A DNA stretch of 64,000 bases, from positions 93,790,102-93,854,101 of the forward strand of contig CM035427.1 of NCBI GenBank assembly GCA_020310875.1, read 5' to 3'. Position numbers and translations under genes: made by a program. Below, piece by piece: positions 46,901 to 59,042 of this stretch (position 1 is its first letter; every line of letters begins with the position of its first letter). Origin of the DNA: Ceratopteris richardii (lineage: Eukaryota; Streptophyta; Polypodiopsida; Polypodiales; Pteridaceae). Under the pieces are notes generated by a model. The model was given only the letters and a program-made list of their open reading frames with translations. It was not told the origin of the DNA and did no database searches.

Positions 46901-47350
46901 AACTACCGATTGACCTTAATGCATCCGCAAGCTCTTCAACCTTTAATATCTAATTATTAGCACCTTGAGAGGGGCCTTTCTTGAGGTTATTTAGCTCATT
47001 CTTGAGCTAAATTTTCCTAGCTTTTGTGGTGGTGGATTATAATCTCTCCAAGCACTCCCACACCTTCTTCGATGTATCCAAATCCTGAATATTTCCTATC
47101 ATGAAGTTGCTAATATATTGAGATAAAATAAAAATAACTCTTTTGTCCCTTTCATCCCACTCTCTTACTACTCTTCTCTACTCATTGGTTGGAGTTAAAT
47201 CATCTATATAGGGTGTTGGCTCTCCACCACTCACAAGTCCCCACAAACCTTTCCCCACCAAAAAATTGCTTATTGTAGGTTGCCATGGTTGGTAGTTTCC
47301 CTTTTTGAGCTTCCCAATCTGAGCATTGAGATTTGCCAAGGTGACTTCTA
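43911..47350 (-). pseudogene. D gag-pol remnant, RT mostly deleted
   Basis: Gag from about 47350 (MANLNAQIGKL) with several stops and an RGRG-rich tail (46700-46570). Protease keeps YVDSGCSNHMS (near 46370). Integrase shows LINMDVWGPT (45780) and RSDGGGEYF (45590), then decays. Linker and early RT-side sequence end at YMTQVIKDKEPT (44700) and jump within a few bases to SSKPVSQPMEPN (44670), so the RT palm including YVDD is gone (about 500 residues). RNase H is partial (YHDADWVG-type at 44390; DNISSIFLANN at 44150). Non-autonomous. Confidence 0.85.
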
Positions 47351-47573
47351 CCTCTTTTGAAACTCCCCCTTGATGCAGTGAAGTTGAAAAAGATGGATTT
47401 TACCTCAAAAAATAGAGCTTCTCCTCTTGATGAAGTGTTGTTTTTTTATGTGATGACTTGTTGCTTTCCCTTGTTGTTGATGTGCCTATTCTTTGCTTCT
47501 TTCCATCAAGCTTTGATGAGGTCTTAAATTCACTTTAGGAGCTCCTTCTTCTCTCTTTGATGTTCCACTTATA

Positions 47574-47585
47574 GCTTTGATACCA
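47574..47585 (-). promoter_or_regulatory. Primer binding site of D (tRNA-iMet variant)
   Basis: Minus strand TGGTATCAAAGC, one base from the usual TGGTATCAGAGC. Between it and gag (47351-47573) is a short leader with no gene. Confidence 0.85.
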
Positions 47586-47586
47586 C

Positions 47587-48306
47587 TATTTGAGGATAAA
47601 CACTGCTATGTGCACAACGAAAGCAAATGAACCCTCCTAGGATCTTAAATTTTTCAGACATAGACTCTGTATTTTGTGCATTTCTCTGAGTAAATGAAGG
47701 AAATGAACATGAAATTTTTCAAACTAAAACTAAACTTAAAGATATTTCAAATGAGTGTAAAATCACCTTAGTTGGACACTAGATGATGCCTCAACCAGCG
47801 AAATCAAAATAGACAACTTGATCTCTTCACTAAGGATTAGCTAACTGCATCTATGATCTTTCCAACGAGACAAAAATCATTGCAAATGGATTCGGGATGA
47901 AGGAAAAACAACAATTACAAGATGAGGGGATCTGCCAAGATCATCTAGAGAGAGAGTATGTAAAAGTGAAATCTCTACAAAATATGCAGAGAATAGCTAG
48001 TAGGGGGTGTGCTTAAGAAAGGTGACTACTTGGGCACGTATTTGAGTCATAATAAAACTCATTAGAGGCTTTAAAGGTCACATACCAACCTCTTTAACCA
48101 ATCAAAATCATATACATGTCAAAAAGTGAGGTCCAATCACATCAAGAGGTGACCTAACTCTTCTCTAATCAACTTCTTGCCATTATAGACATGATTTGAT
48201 GCCTCCAAATTGTGGAAATCATCCTCCTTTGATCACGAATTATGTGAAATGTTCGATTTGGGGCATGTTCCCACACTCTTGAGCTTGAAGTACAAAACTT
48301 TCAACA
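47587..48306 (-). repeat. 5' LTR of D
   Basis: 720 bp, partner of 43170-43897, start drifted to TATTTGAGG. Confidence 0.92.
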
Positions 48307-48311
48307 AGTGT
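48307..48311. repeat. Target-site duplication of D, right copy (AGTGT)
   Basis: Identical to 43165-43169. Confidence 0.9.
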
Positions 48312-48640
48312 CACAATGGGCTGAGGTTGTTGCAATGGAGAGCCATTGTCATGATAGAGGATGAGTGTCATGATGGATGATCATTATCGCAATAGAGTGT
48401 GAATTTCATGATGGATGGGTAGGTTTATGATAGAGGATGAGTTTCAAAATTGTTGGGCATTATCAAGATGGCTAATGGTCATCATGATGGACAAGGACTG
48501 TCACGATAGAGGGTGAGTGAGTCTTTATCATGATGGATAGTGGCTATCACAATGGATTGGCATTGTCATAATGTTTGGTGGCTATCAAAATGGACCTATT
48601 CTATTGTGATTCATGGTCCATGGGTTATCCCTTTGAATTC
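48312..48640. repeat. G2 leader minisatellite, fragment 2
   Basis: Repeated TCATGATGGATG, TCACAATGG and TCATGATAGAGG words at intervals of roughly 15-30 bp. Same kind of array as 30262-30705 and continuing at 60130. Confidence 0.75.
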
Positions 48641-48929
48641 ACTCATTTTGCTCGAATTTCAATTTTGGATCAATCTTGACATGCATTTCAAGCTCGCAAG
48701 GTGGGGCCCATTAAAAAAATAGGCTAGTTTGCAAAAGTGTAACTTATGCTCTATTTTAGCACCTCTCAACTATTCCATATCCAGAATTTCAAGCGATTCC
48801 ATGTACTATTGATACACAAAAATTGTGTTTTTCTAGGATCAAATCGTGAAGTCAATGTGACAGTGTTTAAGCAGAAGTAATTCATCTATTGTTTTTGCGG
48901 TATTATGAATTTCTACAAAATTTGAAAAT

Positions 48930-51900
48930 GCTGAGAAAATGAATCAACTTATGAGCAATAAGTTGGAAATGCAAATTTCATGCTTGCAGATTCAGAATGA
49001 CAAATTTTCTAATGGGAAAAGGTTATTGGAAGTACATCAAAGGAGAGAATGAAAACGCTCTGTAGTTATTAGAGAGGAATCACACTCTAGACTAGTTGAT
49101 AGCATATGAAGAGTGGAATCAAGGAGCATGGAAGGTAATGTATTGTTTTTCTATTAGCATACAGGATAGCATGATTGGGCACATACAGGATGCCAAAACT
49201 CTAAAAGAGACTTCAAATAGTTTGGTCACATTGTATGAGACCAATACAAAGGTTAAAAAATCACAACTCAAAAATGATCTACATACACTCAGTGACTACA
49301 CCCTAAAAATCAAAAACATCTGTGAGGCACTTGCATCTATTGGCGTCAACGTAGATGATGATGATAAGGTGGAAGTGTTCCTTAGTGGTTGAGGAATTGC
49401 ATATAAATAATTCAGAACTTGTATTCAGACTAGAGAAAATATTCCAAATTTTTCTAATCTCATGTCAATGCTAATAATTGAAGAAAAGAACCTTTGCAAG
49501 GACTCAAACTCCCAAGGAAAAGTTGGCTATGAGTAGGTATTCTACTCTAGCAGAGGAAGAGGTCAAGCAAGTGGAAGAGGAAATAGTAACCAGGTCCAAG
49601 GTCAGCAATAGAATCATGCAGGAGCTAGAGGACAGTTTTGAGGCAAGGGATCCAAAGAGACCACCAAAATTTGCAAAGAAATGATTCAAGTAGTGATAGT
49701 AAGATATGCCAGAATTGTGGTAAACCTGGTCACTTTGAACATGATTGGAGGTTAAAGAATCTAAATAGTAGAAATCAGCAAAACATCTATGCATCTACAA
49801 GTGCACATGATTCGAAGAAGTTGTTCATGGTCCAACGTCACATGATGAATAAAATGTTTGTTGATGTTTCAAAATCAAATGGTAATGTCTAGTATGTTCA
49901 TTTAGGTGCCTCAAATCACATGACTACCCATGCAAAATGGTTTAGTAGTTTGTAAAAATTATCTATTCCTGGATTTGTTGAAACAGGCAATGATACATCA
50001 CATCCTATCAAGCACACAGGAAACATGGCACTATCCATGGAGGATGGAAAGGTAAAACATCTTGTTGATGTACTACATATTCCAAATATAACAAAGAATC
50101 TGGTTTTTGTTGGACCGACGGTTGACTAAGGATTATAAGTCAGGTTCAATGTTGATGGTTATATGTAGAAGAGTACAAACAGAATGGAAGGTTGGTCACT
50201 AAAGGGAATAAAGTTTGTAGGATGTTCACCTTGAACATGAAAATTCATAAAATGAATGCATCCATGTTTGCAAAAGTTGAATGCGTTATTGTTGATATAG
50301 AGATTTGGCACAAGCAAATCAGACATGCAAATTTTTAGAGGCTAAAGTTGATGCAATCAAAGGAGCTTGTTAATGGACTACCAAATTTCAATATTGCAAA
50401 GATGCAAAAGGTATGTGAAGCATGTCAATTTGCTAACCAGTCAAGGGCATCATTTTTGCATGACAAGCATGTTAGTGAGAATTTGCTAGAAATAGTACAT
50501 GGAGATGTTTCGGGACCTACAAAGACCACATCTATGGAAGGAAAGGTATGGGTATACTTTCTAAAAGAGAAGAGTGAGGTTTTTACTCACTTTCAAAATT
50601 TCAAGGTTATAGTGGGAAAGCAAACAGGGACATACATTCAGACATTAAGATCTGATGGAGGAGGTGAATACATCTCAAATGATTTTAGTAGTTTTCTAAA
50701 AGGTCAATGGAATTCAAGGGCAGCTTTCATGTAGGTACATACCACAACAAAATGGCATTGATAAGTGCAAATAGGTATATTGTAGAAATAGCAAGAGCCT
50801 TGATGATTAAGAAAAATATGCCTCATTGTTATTGGCTAGAAGTTGTGCACACTATTGTATACATCATGAACATAACTCTGATTGTTATTGTACATCAAGT
50901 TACACCTAAATAGAAGCTTACAAGTAAAAAGAAAAACTTATCTAAAAGTATTCAACTGTATTGCATATGTACATGTTCCGGATGATTTGAGGACAAAACT
51001 CGATCCAAAAGTTTAAAAAATGTATCTTGATTGTGTGTATTCCCTTGAGCAAAAGGGAAATAAATGTTACAACCCACTCACATGATAGGTGAAGGTAAGT
51101 AGAGATGTGGTGGTTGATGAAATATCAAGCTTCTATGCAGATGCCAAAGAAAGACTTAATCATGACTCAAATGAAAAAGAAAATGCTAAAATGGCAAGTG
51201 CAAAATCTCAAGTTTTGAGTGGACCAGATATGTCACCAAGCAATAGTTCCAACTCAAACTCCTAGAGTGCAAGATTGTGTGGAAATTTTAGTCCAAAAAA
51301 TTCATTGACTACATCCAAATAAGGTAGAGAAAAGGTTTTTGTTGGTAATAACATCTACAGGTTTTGAAGACATTGATGGAGAATCAAGCATTTTGTAAAG
51401 CACCTTGATTAGGAAATTGGATTGCCCTCTATGGAGACTCCTAAAGCAAGAAAGGCATATGCAGATAATACAACAAGAAGAAGTGATGGACCAAGATGGT
51501 CTAGGAGGATGTTGAATTGAGTGCAACAATTGACATATGATAGTTACATGGCGCATCATTGTGCCTAGATGACCAAGGTAATACAAGATGTTGAACCTTC
51601 TTGTTTTGAAGAGGCAATCGAAAATGCGGATTATGCAAAAGATGTGGATGAGCAGATGGCTGCACTTTATGGAAATAAAACATGGAAGTTGGTACCATTG
51701 CCACAAGGAAAGAAACCCATAGGTTACAAGTGGGTTTACAAGGTAAAGCACAATGTCGATGGTAGCATAAGTAGGTATAAAGCACGATTGGTAGCAAAAG
51801 GATATGCACAAACATATGGCATTGATTATGAGAAAACTTTCAACCCTATAGCTAAAATGGCTACTTTCATAGAACTTATTGCATTGGCTACAAAAAAGGG

Positions 51901-53120
51901 ATGAATTTTGCATCAGATAGATGTGAAGAATGCTTTCTTACATGGTGAGTTGTAGGAAAAAGTATACATGGACTAGCCACAAGGATATGAAGATTCAAAG
52001 CACGCAGAATATGTTTCCAGTTTGTGAAAGGCTTTGTAAGGGCTTGAACAAGCCCCTCGTGTTTGGCATGCAATGATTTCAAATTATTTAAACACCATTA
52101 GATTTTCTATGTGTGATGCATATCACTCATTATATGCAAGGAAGGGTGATGATGGCATCACGATTGTGGCCATTTATATTGATGACTTGATTATAGGTGA
52201 TGACAATGAAGAAAGCATTAAAGAGGTAAAGCAACTCCTTATGCAATAATTTGACATGAAAGATCTTGGTGTATTGCGGTGTTTTTTGGGCATTGAGTTT
52301 ATAAATACAAAAACAGGTACACGGATGTTGCAAAGGCAATATGCCTTGAGTATGCGCAAAAGTATGGTATGGCTGATTTTAAGCCAATGTCTATGCTATT
52401 GGATCAAATTTGAAGTTGGATACTACATGAGGTGAAGCATTGGAAAATGCTACTATGTACAAGAAAATTGTGGGAAGTTTGATATATCTCACAATTACAA
52501 GACTTGAGCTAAGGTACACTATAGGAATTCAAAGTCAATTTATCCAAGCTCCCAAGAAATCACATTTAGATTCTTTGAGATGCACTCTACATTATATGAG
52601 TGTAACTTTGGATTATGTATTTTTTTATGAAGTTTGTGCAAAATTGTAGGTTCATGGATACATCACTACAGATTGGACTGGTAGTATTCCACATAGAAAA
52701 TCTACTAGTGGCTTTCTTTTCTCACTTAGGAATGTGCTAGTACATGTAGTAAGAAGCAACCAAATGTTTCTTTGTCAAGTAAAGAGGTTGGGTATAGAGG
52801 TGCTATAATGGTAGCATGTGAAGGGTCCTGGCTATAGATGCTACTTGCAGATTTAGGTTTGGAAGTATAGAATCTTATCATCATTTATTGTGATAACCTT
52901 GGTAGCATCCACTTAGCAGGAAATCTATTTTTCATGCTAGAACAAAGCATATTGAGGTGCATTATCACTTCATCATAGAAAAGGTATTAGCAATTGATAA
53001 ATCCTTTTTATGTGAGGACAAATGAGGAGGCTCTTGATAATTTCACTAAAAAACTTGGAGCAAAAAAGTTGAAGAAGTTCCGGAAGATGCGTGGATCACA
53101 GGACATGATGTTGAGCTTGA
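48930..53120 (+). pseudogene. B2 gag-pol, heavily decayed
   Basis: Order Gag (48940-49690), knuckle CQNCGKPGHFEHDW (49708; last Cys lost), protease near 49890 (catalytic Asp replaced: YVHLGASNH), integrase HHCC and core (CEACQFANQSR 50418, RSDGGGEY 50652), linker, RT (WVYKVKHNVDGS 51730, IDVKNAFLHGEL 51918, IYIDDLII 52177) and RNase H (about 52450-53000). More than 20 stops and several frameshifts. Compared with B1 it also keeps RT and RNase H. Confidence 0.85.
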
Positions 53121-53127
53121 AGGGGAT

Positions 53128-53519
53128 TTTTGAGATATCAAGCTTAAGATGTGATGGTCGAGGATGACACATACCACTTTTTCATCTCTCTCACATGTAG
53201 TAGTTACATTTATATATGTCAAGGACACTTTTTTAGTGAGTTGTACCAAATTTATCTATCGAGAGTGATGACACATTTGTTTTCTTACCAACTCACTCAT
53301 TGCCAGACATTAGGGTTTTCTTTATGTATTGTTCTTTATATAGTGTATTGGTTGTATTGTTGTATTAGGTCATTCTTGTATATTCTCTTTATATAATAGA
53401 AGACGAAGAAGAAGAAGAAGAAGAAGAAGATCATTCTTCCTTCCTTCAATGTGTTTGAGCTCCTCTCTTTGTATGTGAGAGTGTGTGAGAGCTCTCTTCC
53501 TTATCTCCTTTCTCTTGAC
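53128..53519 (+). repeat. 3' LTR of B2
   Basis: Starts TTTTGAGATATCAAG after GAAGGGGAT; resembles the B1 LTR. Contains a GAA run of about eight units at 53405. Confidence 0.78.
53515..53519. repeat. Target-site duplication of C, left copy (TTGAC)
   Basis: TTGAC, repeated at 60124-60128. Confidence 0.92.
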
Positions 53520-54600
53520 TGTTGATGTATAAAACACCACAAGAAATGAATTAATGTGACACTAGAACACCTCTATGGTCACCATTAACTCATTGCCACT
53601 CCAAACTTTGAGAAATGATAGCCTAAAGTGAGAACTTTGCTTCTACAGAAATTCCTAGTCACCGAAATGACATACCTTCAGTATTTTGCTAATTTCTCCT
53701 AGCTCAAGTATTATTTCTCCATGAAACTTTATAGGCTGAAACTAAAAGAGTAGAGCTTTCCAACAAGCTATCATATGCATCAAACGGATCTCTAGAACTC
53801 AAGTTATGGCTCTCACAAGATGACCCTGTATGACCTTCCAAAACTGGAAATTTTACCTGTTTTAGTAAGAGCGCCTGTTTAAAATTAGAATTCGATGCCT
53901 AGCATCGACTTGCAACGAGAATTCGATGCCGGGCATCGACTTGGAGTGTTTTTGGCCACTTTTCAGCAGGGATTCGATGCCGGGCATCGACTTCCCGCAT
54001 AAAGTCTTGATCTTTTGGACACCAATACTATAGGTGATTTCATGCACACTTAGAATATGACTTATCAACTGGAATTCGATGCCAGGCATTGAGTTGCTCC
54101 AACAACATCATGTTTTTCAAACACTTCAGTACTGAATGAAAAATATAAAAGAAAATATGACTTATCAACAGAGATTCGATGCCAGGCATCGAGTTGCTTG
54201 GAAAACTTGATCTTTGTAACTCATCACACAGTAGGTAATCATGGAGATGATGGAGAGAGGCTCATACACAGAACTTTACTCAATTCTTCTCATAACTATA
54301 AAAAACTCAGAAGTTTTACAGATGCTTTCTCACTCAGAGAATCCCGACTATACACAGTCGTATAAATGATCTCCTTCTTCTACTTCTTCTCTCTATTCTC
54401 TCTCTCCGCGTCAGTTGATACAAACTAACTTATATAGATTTTCTCATTCCCGTAACTTTTTAAGAAGCTTCTAGAACTAAAGTGAACTAACTTTACAAGT
54501 ATAATACATTTGTGAATTTGTCCCTTCACATAGGCATGGGGTTTTCTTCCTAAGATTTGACCTTCAAATATATGTCCAGTTAGTGATTGTTTCTCCAACA
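53520..54600 (-). repeat. 3' LTR of C, with five palindromes
   Basis: 1081 bp, plus-strand edges TGTTGATG and CTCCAACA. Palindromes of the form TCGATGCCNGGCATCGA lie at 53892, 53923, 53974, 54076 and 54176 (17 bp each). TATA box on the minus strand at 54429-54437, so the palindromes are downstream of it, in the part likely to be transcribed. Confidence 0.95.
54429..54437 (-). promoter_or_regulatory. TATA box in C LTR
   Basis: Minus strand CTATATAAG, about 165 nt into the LTR; same at 59952-59960 in the 5' LTR. Confidence 0.65.
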
Positions 54601-54614
54601 GCTCCCCCTCAATC
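54601..54614 (-). promoter_or_regulatory. Polypurine tract of C
   Basis: Minus strand GATTGAGGGGGAGC adjoining the 3' LTR. Confidence 0.88.
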
Positions 54615-54637
54615 ACTAATTGACATTCCCTGTTTCT

Positions 54638-57600
54638 TCATATCTTCTTCTTTTCTTTTACTCCTGCCATGCTTTTGAATCTGCTGGTCTTCACACCATC
54701 CAAGCTCTTTGTTAGTATGTCTGCTAACTGATCTTTAGTAGAAATGTACTCCACTTCAATCTCTTTCTCCATTACCTTTTCTCTGAGAAAATGATACTGT
54801 ATCTCTATGTGCTTTGTCCTTGCATGAAATATTGGATTTGCTGCAAGATAAAGTGAACTCATATTATCTTCATGTATTGTAGGTGTACCTTGATCAATGC
54901 CTAAGCTCTTGAACAATGTCTGCATCCATATGACTTCCTTAGCTGCTTCCACAAGTCCTTTGTACTCTGCTTCAGTTGATGATAATGCTACTGTATGTTG
55001 TTTCTTTGAACACCAACTTACAAGCTTATCACCAATGTATATCATGTAACCATGAGTTGATCTTCTGTCATCCTGGTTACCTGCCCAATCTGAATCACTA
55101 TAGGCTCTCAACTTCAAATCTGATGTAAAAGGATAATATAATCCTTCCTTTATAGTTCCTTTGATATATCTGAGAACTCTTTGACCTGCAATCCAATGTG
55201 GGTCCTTTGGACAGTGCATGAATTGTGACAAGACTCCCACTGCATAACTAAGATCAGGTCTTGTTAGTGTAGCATAAATCAAACTACCCACAAGAGATTG
55301 ATACTTCCTCATATCTTTGTAGTCTGCACCATCATATTTACTGAGCTTATGATTAACTTCAAGTGGAGTTGAAGCTTCTCTGCAATTTTCCATATCAAAC
55401 TTCTTCAACAAGTTCAGAAGATACCTTTCTTGTGACACATATATGCCATGATCTGTATAAGTAACTTCCGTTCCAAGAAAGTATGATAACTTTCCTAGGT
55501 CATTGATCTTGAATTCTTTTTCAAGCAATCTCTTTACCTCCTTGATTCCTTCATCTGAAGTACCTGTGATTATAATGTCATCTACATAAATACAAATGTA
55601 GATTGTACCTTCCTCTGTTCTTCTGATAAGTAGACTTGGGTCTGCTTTTGAACTTTGATATCCAAGGTCATTGAGATACTTCACCAGTCTATAGTTCCAA
55701 GCTCTTGGAGCTTGCTTCAATCCATACAATGCTCTTCTCAACCTGCAAACAAAATTTGGATACCTGGAATCTATAAACCCTTGAGGTTGTTCCATGTATA
55801 CCTCATCTGATATGTATCCATTCAAGAATGCATTTTTTATATCCAATTGACTTAGAGTCCATCCTTTTGAAGCTGCAATAGCAATGATTGTCCTTATAGT
55901 TGACATCTTAGCTACAGGACTGAATGTCTCATCATAATCTATGCCATAGGTTTGGGCATAGCCTTTCACCACCAATCTAGCTTTGTATCTGGCTATACTT
56001 CCATCTGCAAGCTTCTTCACTTTATAAACCCATTTATTTCCAATTACTTTCTTACCATTTGGTTTAGGAACAAGTTCCCATGTCTTGTTCTCCTCCAGTG
56101 CATTGAACTCTTCCTTCATTGCTTCTTCCCATTGCTTCTTACCTTTAGCTTCATCATAGTTCTGAGGTTCTTCATCATCTTTCACCATATATGCATAGTT
56201 CTTCTGAGTTATGTAAGAAGTATCATAAGAATACCTTTCTGGTTGTCTTCTAGTCCTGCTTGACCTTCTTGGTTCGCATTCTTCATATGTGTCTGGATAC
56301 ACTTCTTCATCAAATATAGGAGCTTCTTCATTCCTTCTTGTTAATCCACTTCTGGATGTACTTGCTTGCATATAGTCTTCATCTCTATTTACCTGCACAA
56401 TTGATTTTCCTTTCTCACATCTTCTTACCTCTTCTTCAAATTCTTCAGCTGTATGACTTTGATCTACATACCAAATTTTTTGTTCATCAAATGTAACATC
56501 TCTAGAAACAAGAAATTGTTTTGTTAGAGGATTCCACAACCTGTAACCCATCTGCTTTTCATCATAACCAATGAACACATATTTTTCTGCCTTTGGTTCA
56601 AGTTTATGCCTAAGCTGTGATGGCACATAAGCATATGCAATTGATCCAAACACTCTACAATGATCTAGTGTTGGTTTCTTACCCCACCAAGCTTCATATG
56701 GAGTCATACCATTGAGAGCTGCACATGGTAATCTATTCACAAGATATGTAGCTGTATTTACAGCCTCAGCCCAAAGATAATTTGGACAGTTCTTCTCCTT
56801 TAGCATAGCTCTAGCAAACTCAACCAAAGTCCTGTTCCTTCTTTCTGCTACACCATTTTGTTGTGGTGTATACCTGCAAGTTATTTCTCTCTTAATACCT
56901 ACATTCCAAAGATAATCATTGAACTCTTGGGAGAAGTATTCTCCCCCTCCATCAGACCTCAGTCTTTTAAGCTTTTGACCTGTGACTCTCTCTGCATATG
57001 CATGAAAATGCTTGAAAGCTCCAAACACTTCTGATCTTTCCTTCAAAACATATAATGTTATCCATCTTGTAGCATCATCAATGAAAAGAACATAATACCT
57101 TGAGCCACTGATAGATCCTTCTTTTGTTGGTCCCCATACATCTGTATGAATGAGCTCAAGTACTCCATCATGTTTGAATCCTTTCTTCTGAAATGGTAAC
57201 ATGTGTGCTTTACCCATTTGACATGCTTCACATTTATAAACCATATGTTGACTTTGCACATTTGGTAATCCTAGTACAGACTGATTAGCAACCATAGCTT
57301 TAATTCCTCTTTCATTGAAATGACCTAATCTCTTATGCTAGAGATCAAGTTCTGTAATCACTCCTTCACCATGTGTGAGCAAAGCTTGACCAATGTTCCC
57401 TTGTACTCTTAAAGTAAAGAGTCTACCTTCTTTCTTACCAGAGACAATCTGATTATATCCATTCTCTGGATCTTCAACAAATACTCCTTCATTTGTAAAC
57501 CTGACTAGAAAACCTTTTTCAACTATCTGTCCCACACTAATCAAGTTTTTAGGTATTGTAGGAACATACAAAACATTGGTTAGCAAATCTGCTCCACTCT

Positions 57601-58852
57601 TGCATTTCACTTTTCCAATTGAATGTACACTATGTCTTGTATTATCACCAGTTTGAACTGTGTGACTCGAAATACCTTTTTCCAATTCTGACATCAATTC
57701 TATGTTTCCTGACAAATGATTAGAACATCCAGATTCAATGTAAAATACCTTTAGATCTTCTTTATCTGATGTGTTGATTGAGTTCATCATCAATGATGTA
57801 TGACTTTCATTCTGTGTGTCATTTGCATAGTTGTAGTAGGTGGTGTTGTAGGATTGATTCTGTCCCCAACTTCTTCCTCCACCTCTACCATAGCCTCCTC
57901 TTTGACTTTGTCTACCTCTTTGAAAATTACTTTGATATCTTCCACCTCAGCCTCTGCTATTGTTGTTTTGATTCTGGTTTGATCCTTGTTGGTTGTGCCA
58001 ACAGTCATGAGCCAAATGATTACTCAATCCACAGATCCAGCAAGCCTTTTTGTTGTTATTTTGATTACCTCTTCCTCTTCCACAACCTCTTGCTCTTCCT
58101 CTACCAGTGCCTTTACCTCTTGCATAATAAGCTTGAGAACTAGACTCCTCTTCATCCTTTGCTTTACCTTTATCTCCTTTCTTCTTATTCTTCATGTACA
58201 TTGCAGAACTTTGTCCTTTATCTCCATCTCCCTTCAAGTCTTGCTCATATGTGAGCATCAAACCAAGCAACTGGTTCAAATATGGAACATAATGATTTAA
58301 TGAAAGTTCTGTTGATAAGACAAAAGGTTTCCACCTTTCATCCCCTCTCAAACCTGCAAGTAGCTGAGCAATCAATCTGTGATCTTCAACATCTTCATCT
58401 ATGGATCCAAGACTATCTGCAAGATCCTTCATCTTAGTGACATAATCACTAATGGTTTGACTTGGCTTCTTCTTGAATGTTGTAAACTCTGACCATAGAC
58501 TTGCTTTCCGTGCTTTAGTAGTGCTTTGGAAATGATACTCCAATGCATTCCATATATCTTCAGATGATTCCAATCCTCTGATGTGTGGTAGCAAATGATC
58601 AGAGATTCTATTGTAAATGTAGGCTTTTGCACTTGCATCCTTCTTCTGCCAATGCTTTAAAGCATCAAGTTCCTCTTTCTTTGGTCGGCTTTCATCTTCA
58701 AATACTGGATTCTCTTCTTCACCTGTTACATATACCATGAGATCCTTACTCATAAGTAAGGCTTCCATTCTCATTACCCATGCGGGGTAATTATCTCTGT
58801 CCAGTTTGTCAATGGAAATATGATCTGCCATAGTTCTTTTCTTCTGCTGCAA
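54638..58852 (-). pseudogene. C Gag-Pol polyprotein, one frame with two stops
   Basis: About 1404 codons in a single minus-strand frame. Gag starts with Met at 58852 and ends with the CX2CX4HX4C knuckle CWICGLSNHLAHDC (58040) and an Arg/Gly/Asn-rich tail. Protease reads YIESGCSNH (57740), with Glu where copia proteases have catalytic Asp. Integrase HHCC starts HKRLGH (57330); core Asp in HTDVWGP (57150), Asp in RSDGGGEY (56950), Glu in GVAERRN (56850). RT has IYVDDIIITG (55585). RNase H has YSDSDWAG (55080) and STEAEY (54970). Stops are TGA at 57949-57947 in the Gag tail and TAG at 57340-57338 just before HKRLGH; both are explicable by single transitions (CGA to TGA, TGG to TAG). Confidence 0.95.
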
Positions 58853-59028
58853 CCTGTGAGCTTAAAGGATAAAGGATAATACCTTTTGAAGTTCTTTGTG
58901 TATGAGGATACTTTTGAAGTAACCTTTTGATGCCTTGTGTCTTCAAATGCTTCACCTTTCAAACTTTAATGGAAAACTTTACAAAACTTCTCGTACCTTT
59001 GTCGTCTTCTTCTCTCGAGAATCTTTCT

Positions 59029-59040
59029 GCTTTGATACCA
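59029..59040 (-). promoter_or_regulatory. Primer binding site of C (tRNA-iMet variant)
   Basis: Minus strand TGGTATCAAAGC, same variant as in D, two bases inside the LTR. The leader between it and gag (58853-59028) carries no gene. Confidence 0.88.
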
Positions 59041-59042
59041 CT

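Larger units (their letters stand above)
43170..48306 (-). mobile_element. Ty1/copia element D, internally deleted
   Basis: Complete boundaries: LTRs 43170-43897 and 47587-48306, AGTGT duplications, tRNA-iMet-type PBS and PPT. Inside, minus strand: gag, protease, integrase, then a jump over most of RT to the RT end and RNase H. 5.1 kb in total. Confidence 0.9.
48650..53519 (+). mobile_element. Ty1/copia element B2, lacking 5' LTR, interrupted by C
   Basis: Plus-strand relative of B1. Homology to the B1 leader begins near 48650; no 5' LTR or primer site precedes it. Gag-pol and a 3' LTR (53128-53519) follow. Copia C entered five bases before the LTR end; the last base of the LTR lies at about 60129, after C. 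Left edge approximate. Confidence 0.82.

Noticed and set aside
51302..51913. 203-codon minus-strand frame
   Set aside because: Antisense of the B2 linker and RT, which have clear copia motifs on the plus strand.
53879..54092. Minus-strand ORF with repeated MPGIE segments
   Set aside because: Created by the LTR palindromes; the same frame occurs in both LTRs and would be non-coding LTR sequence.
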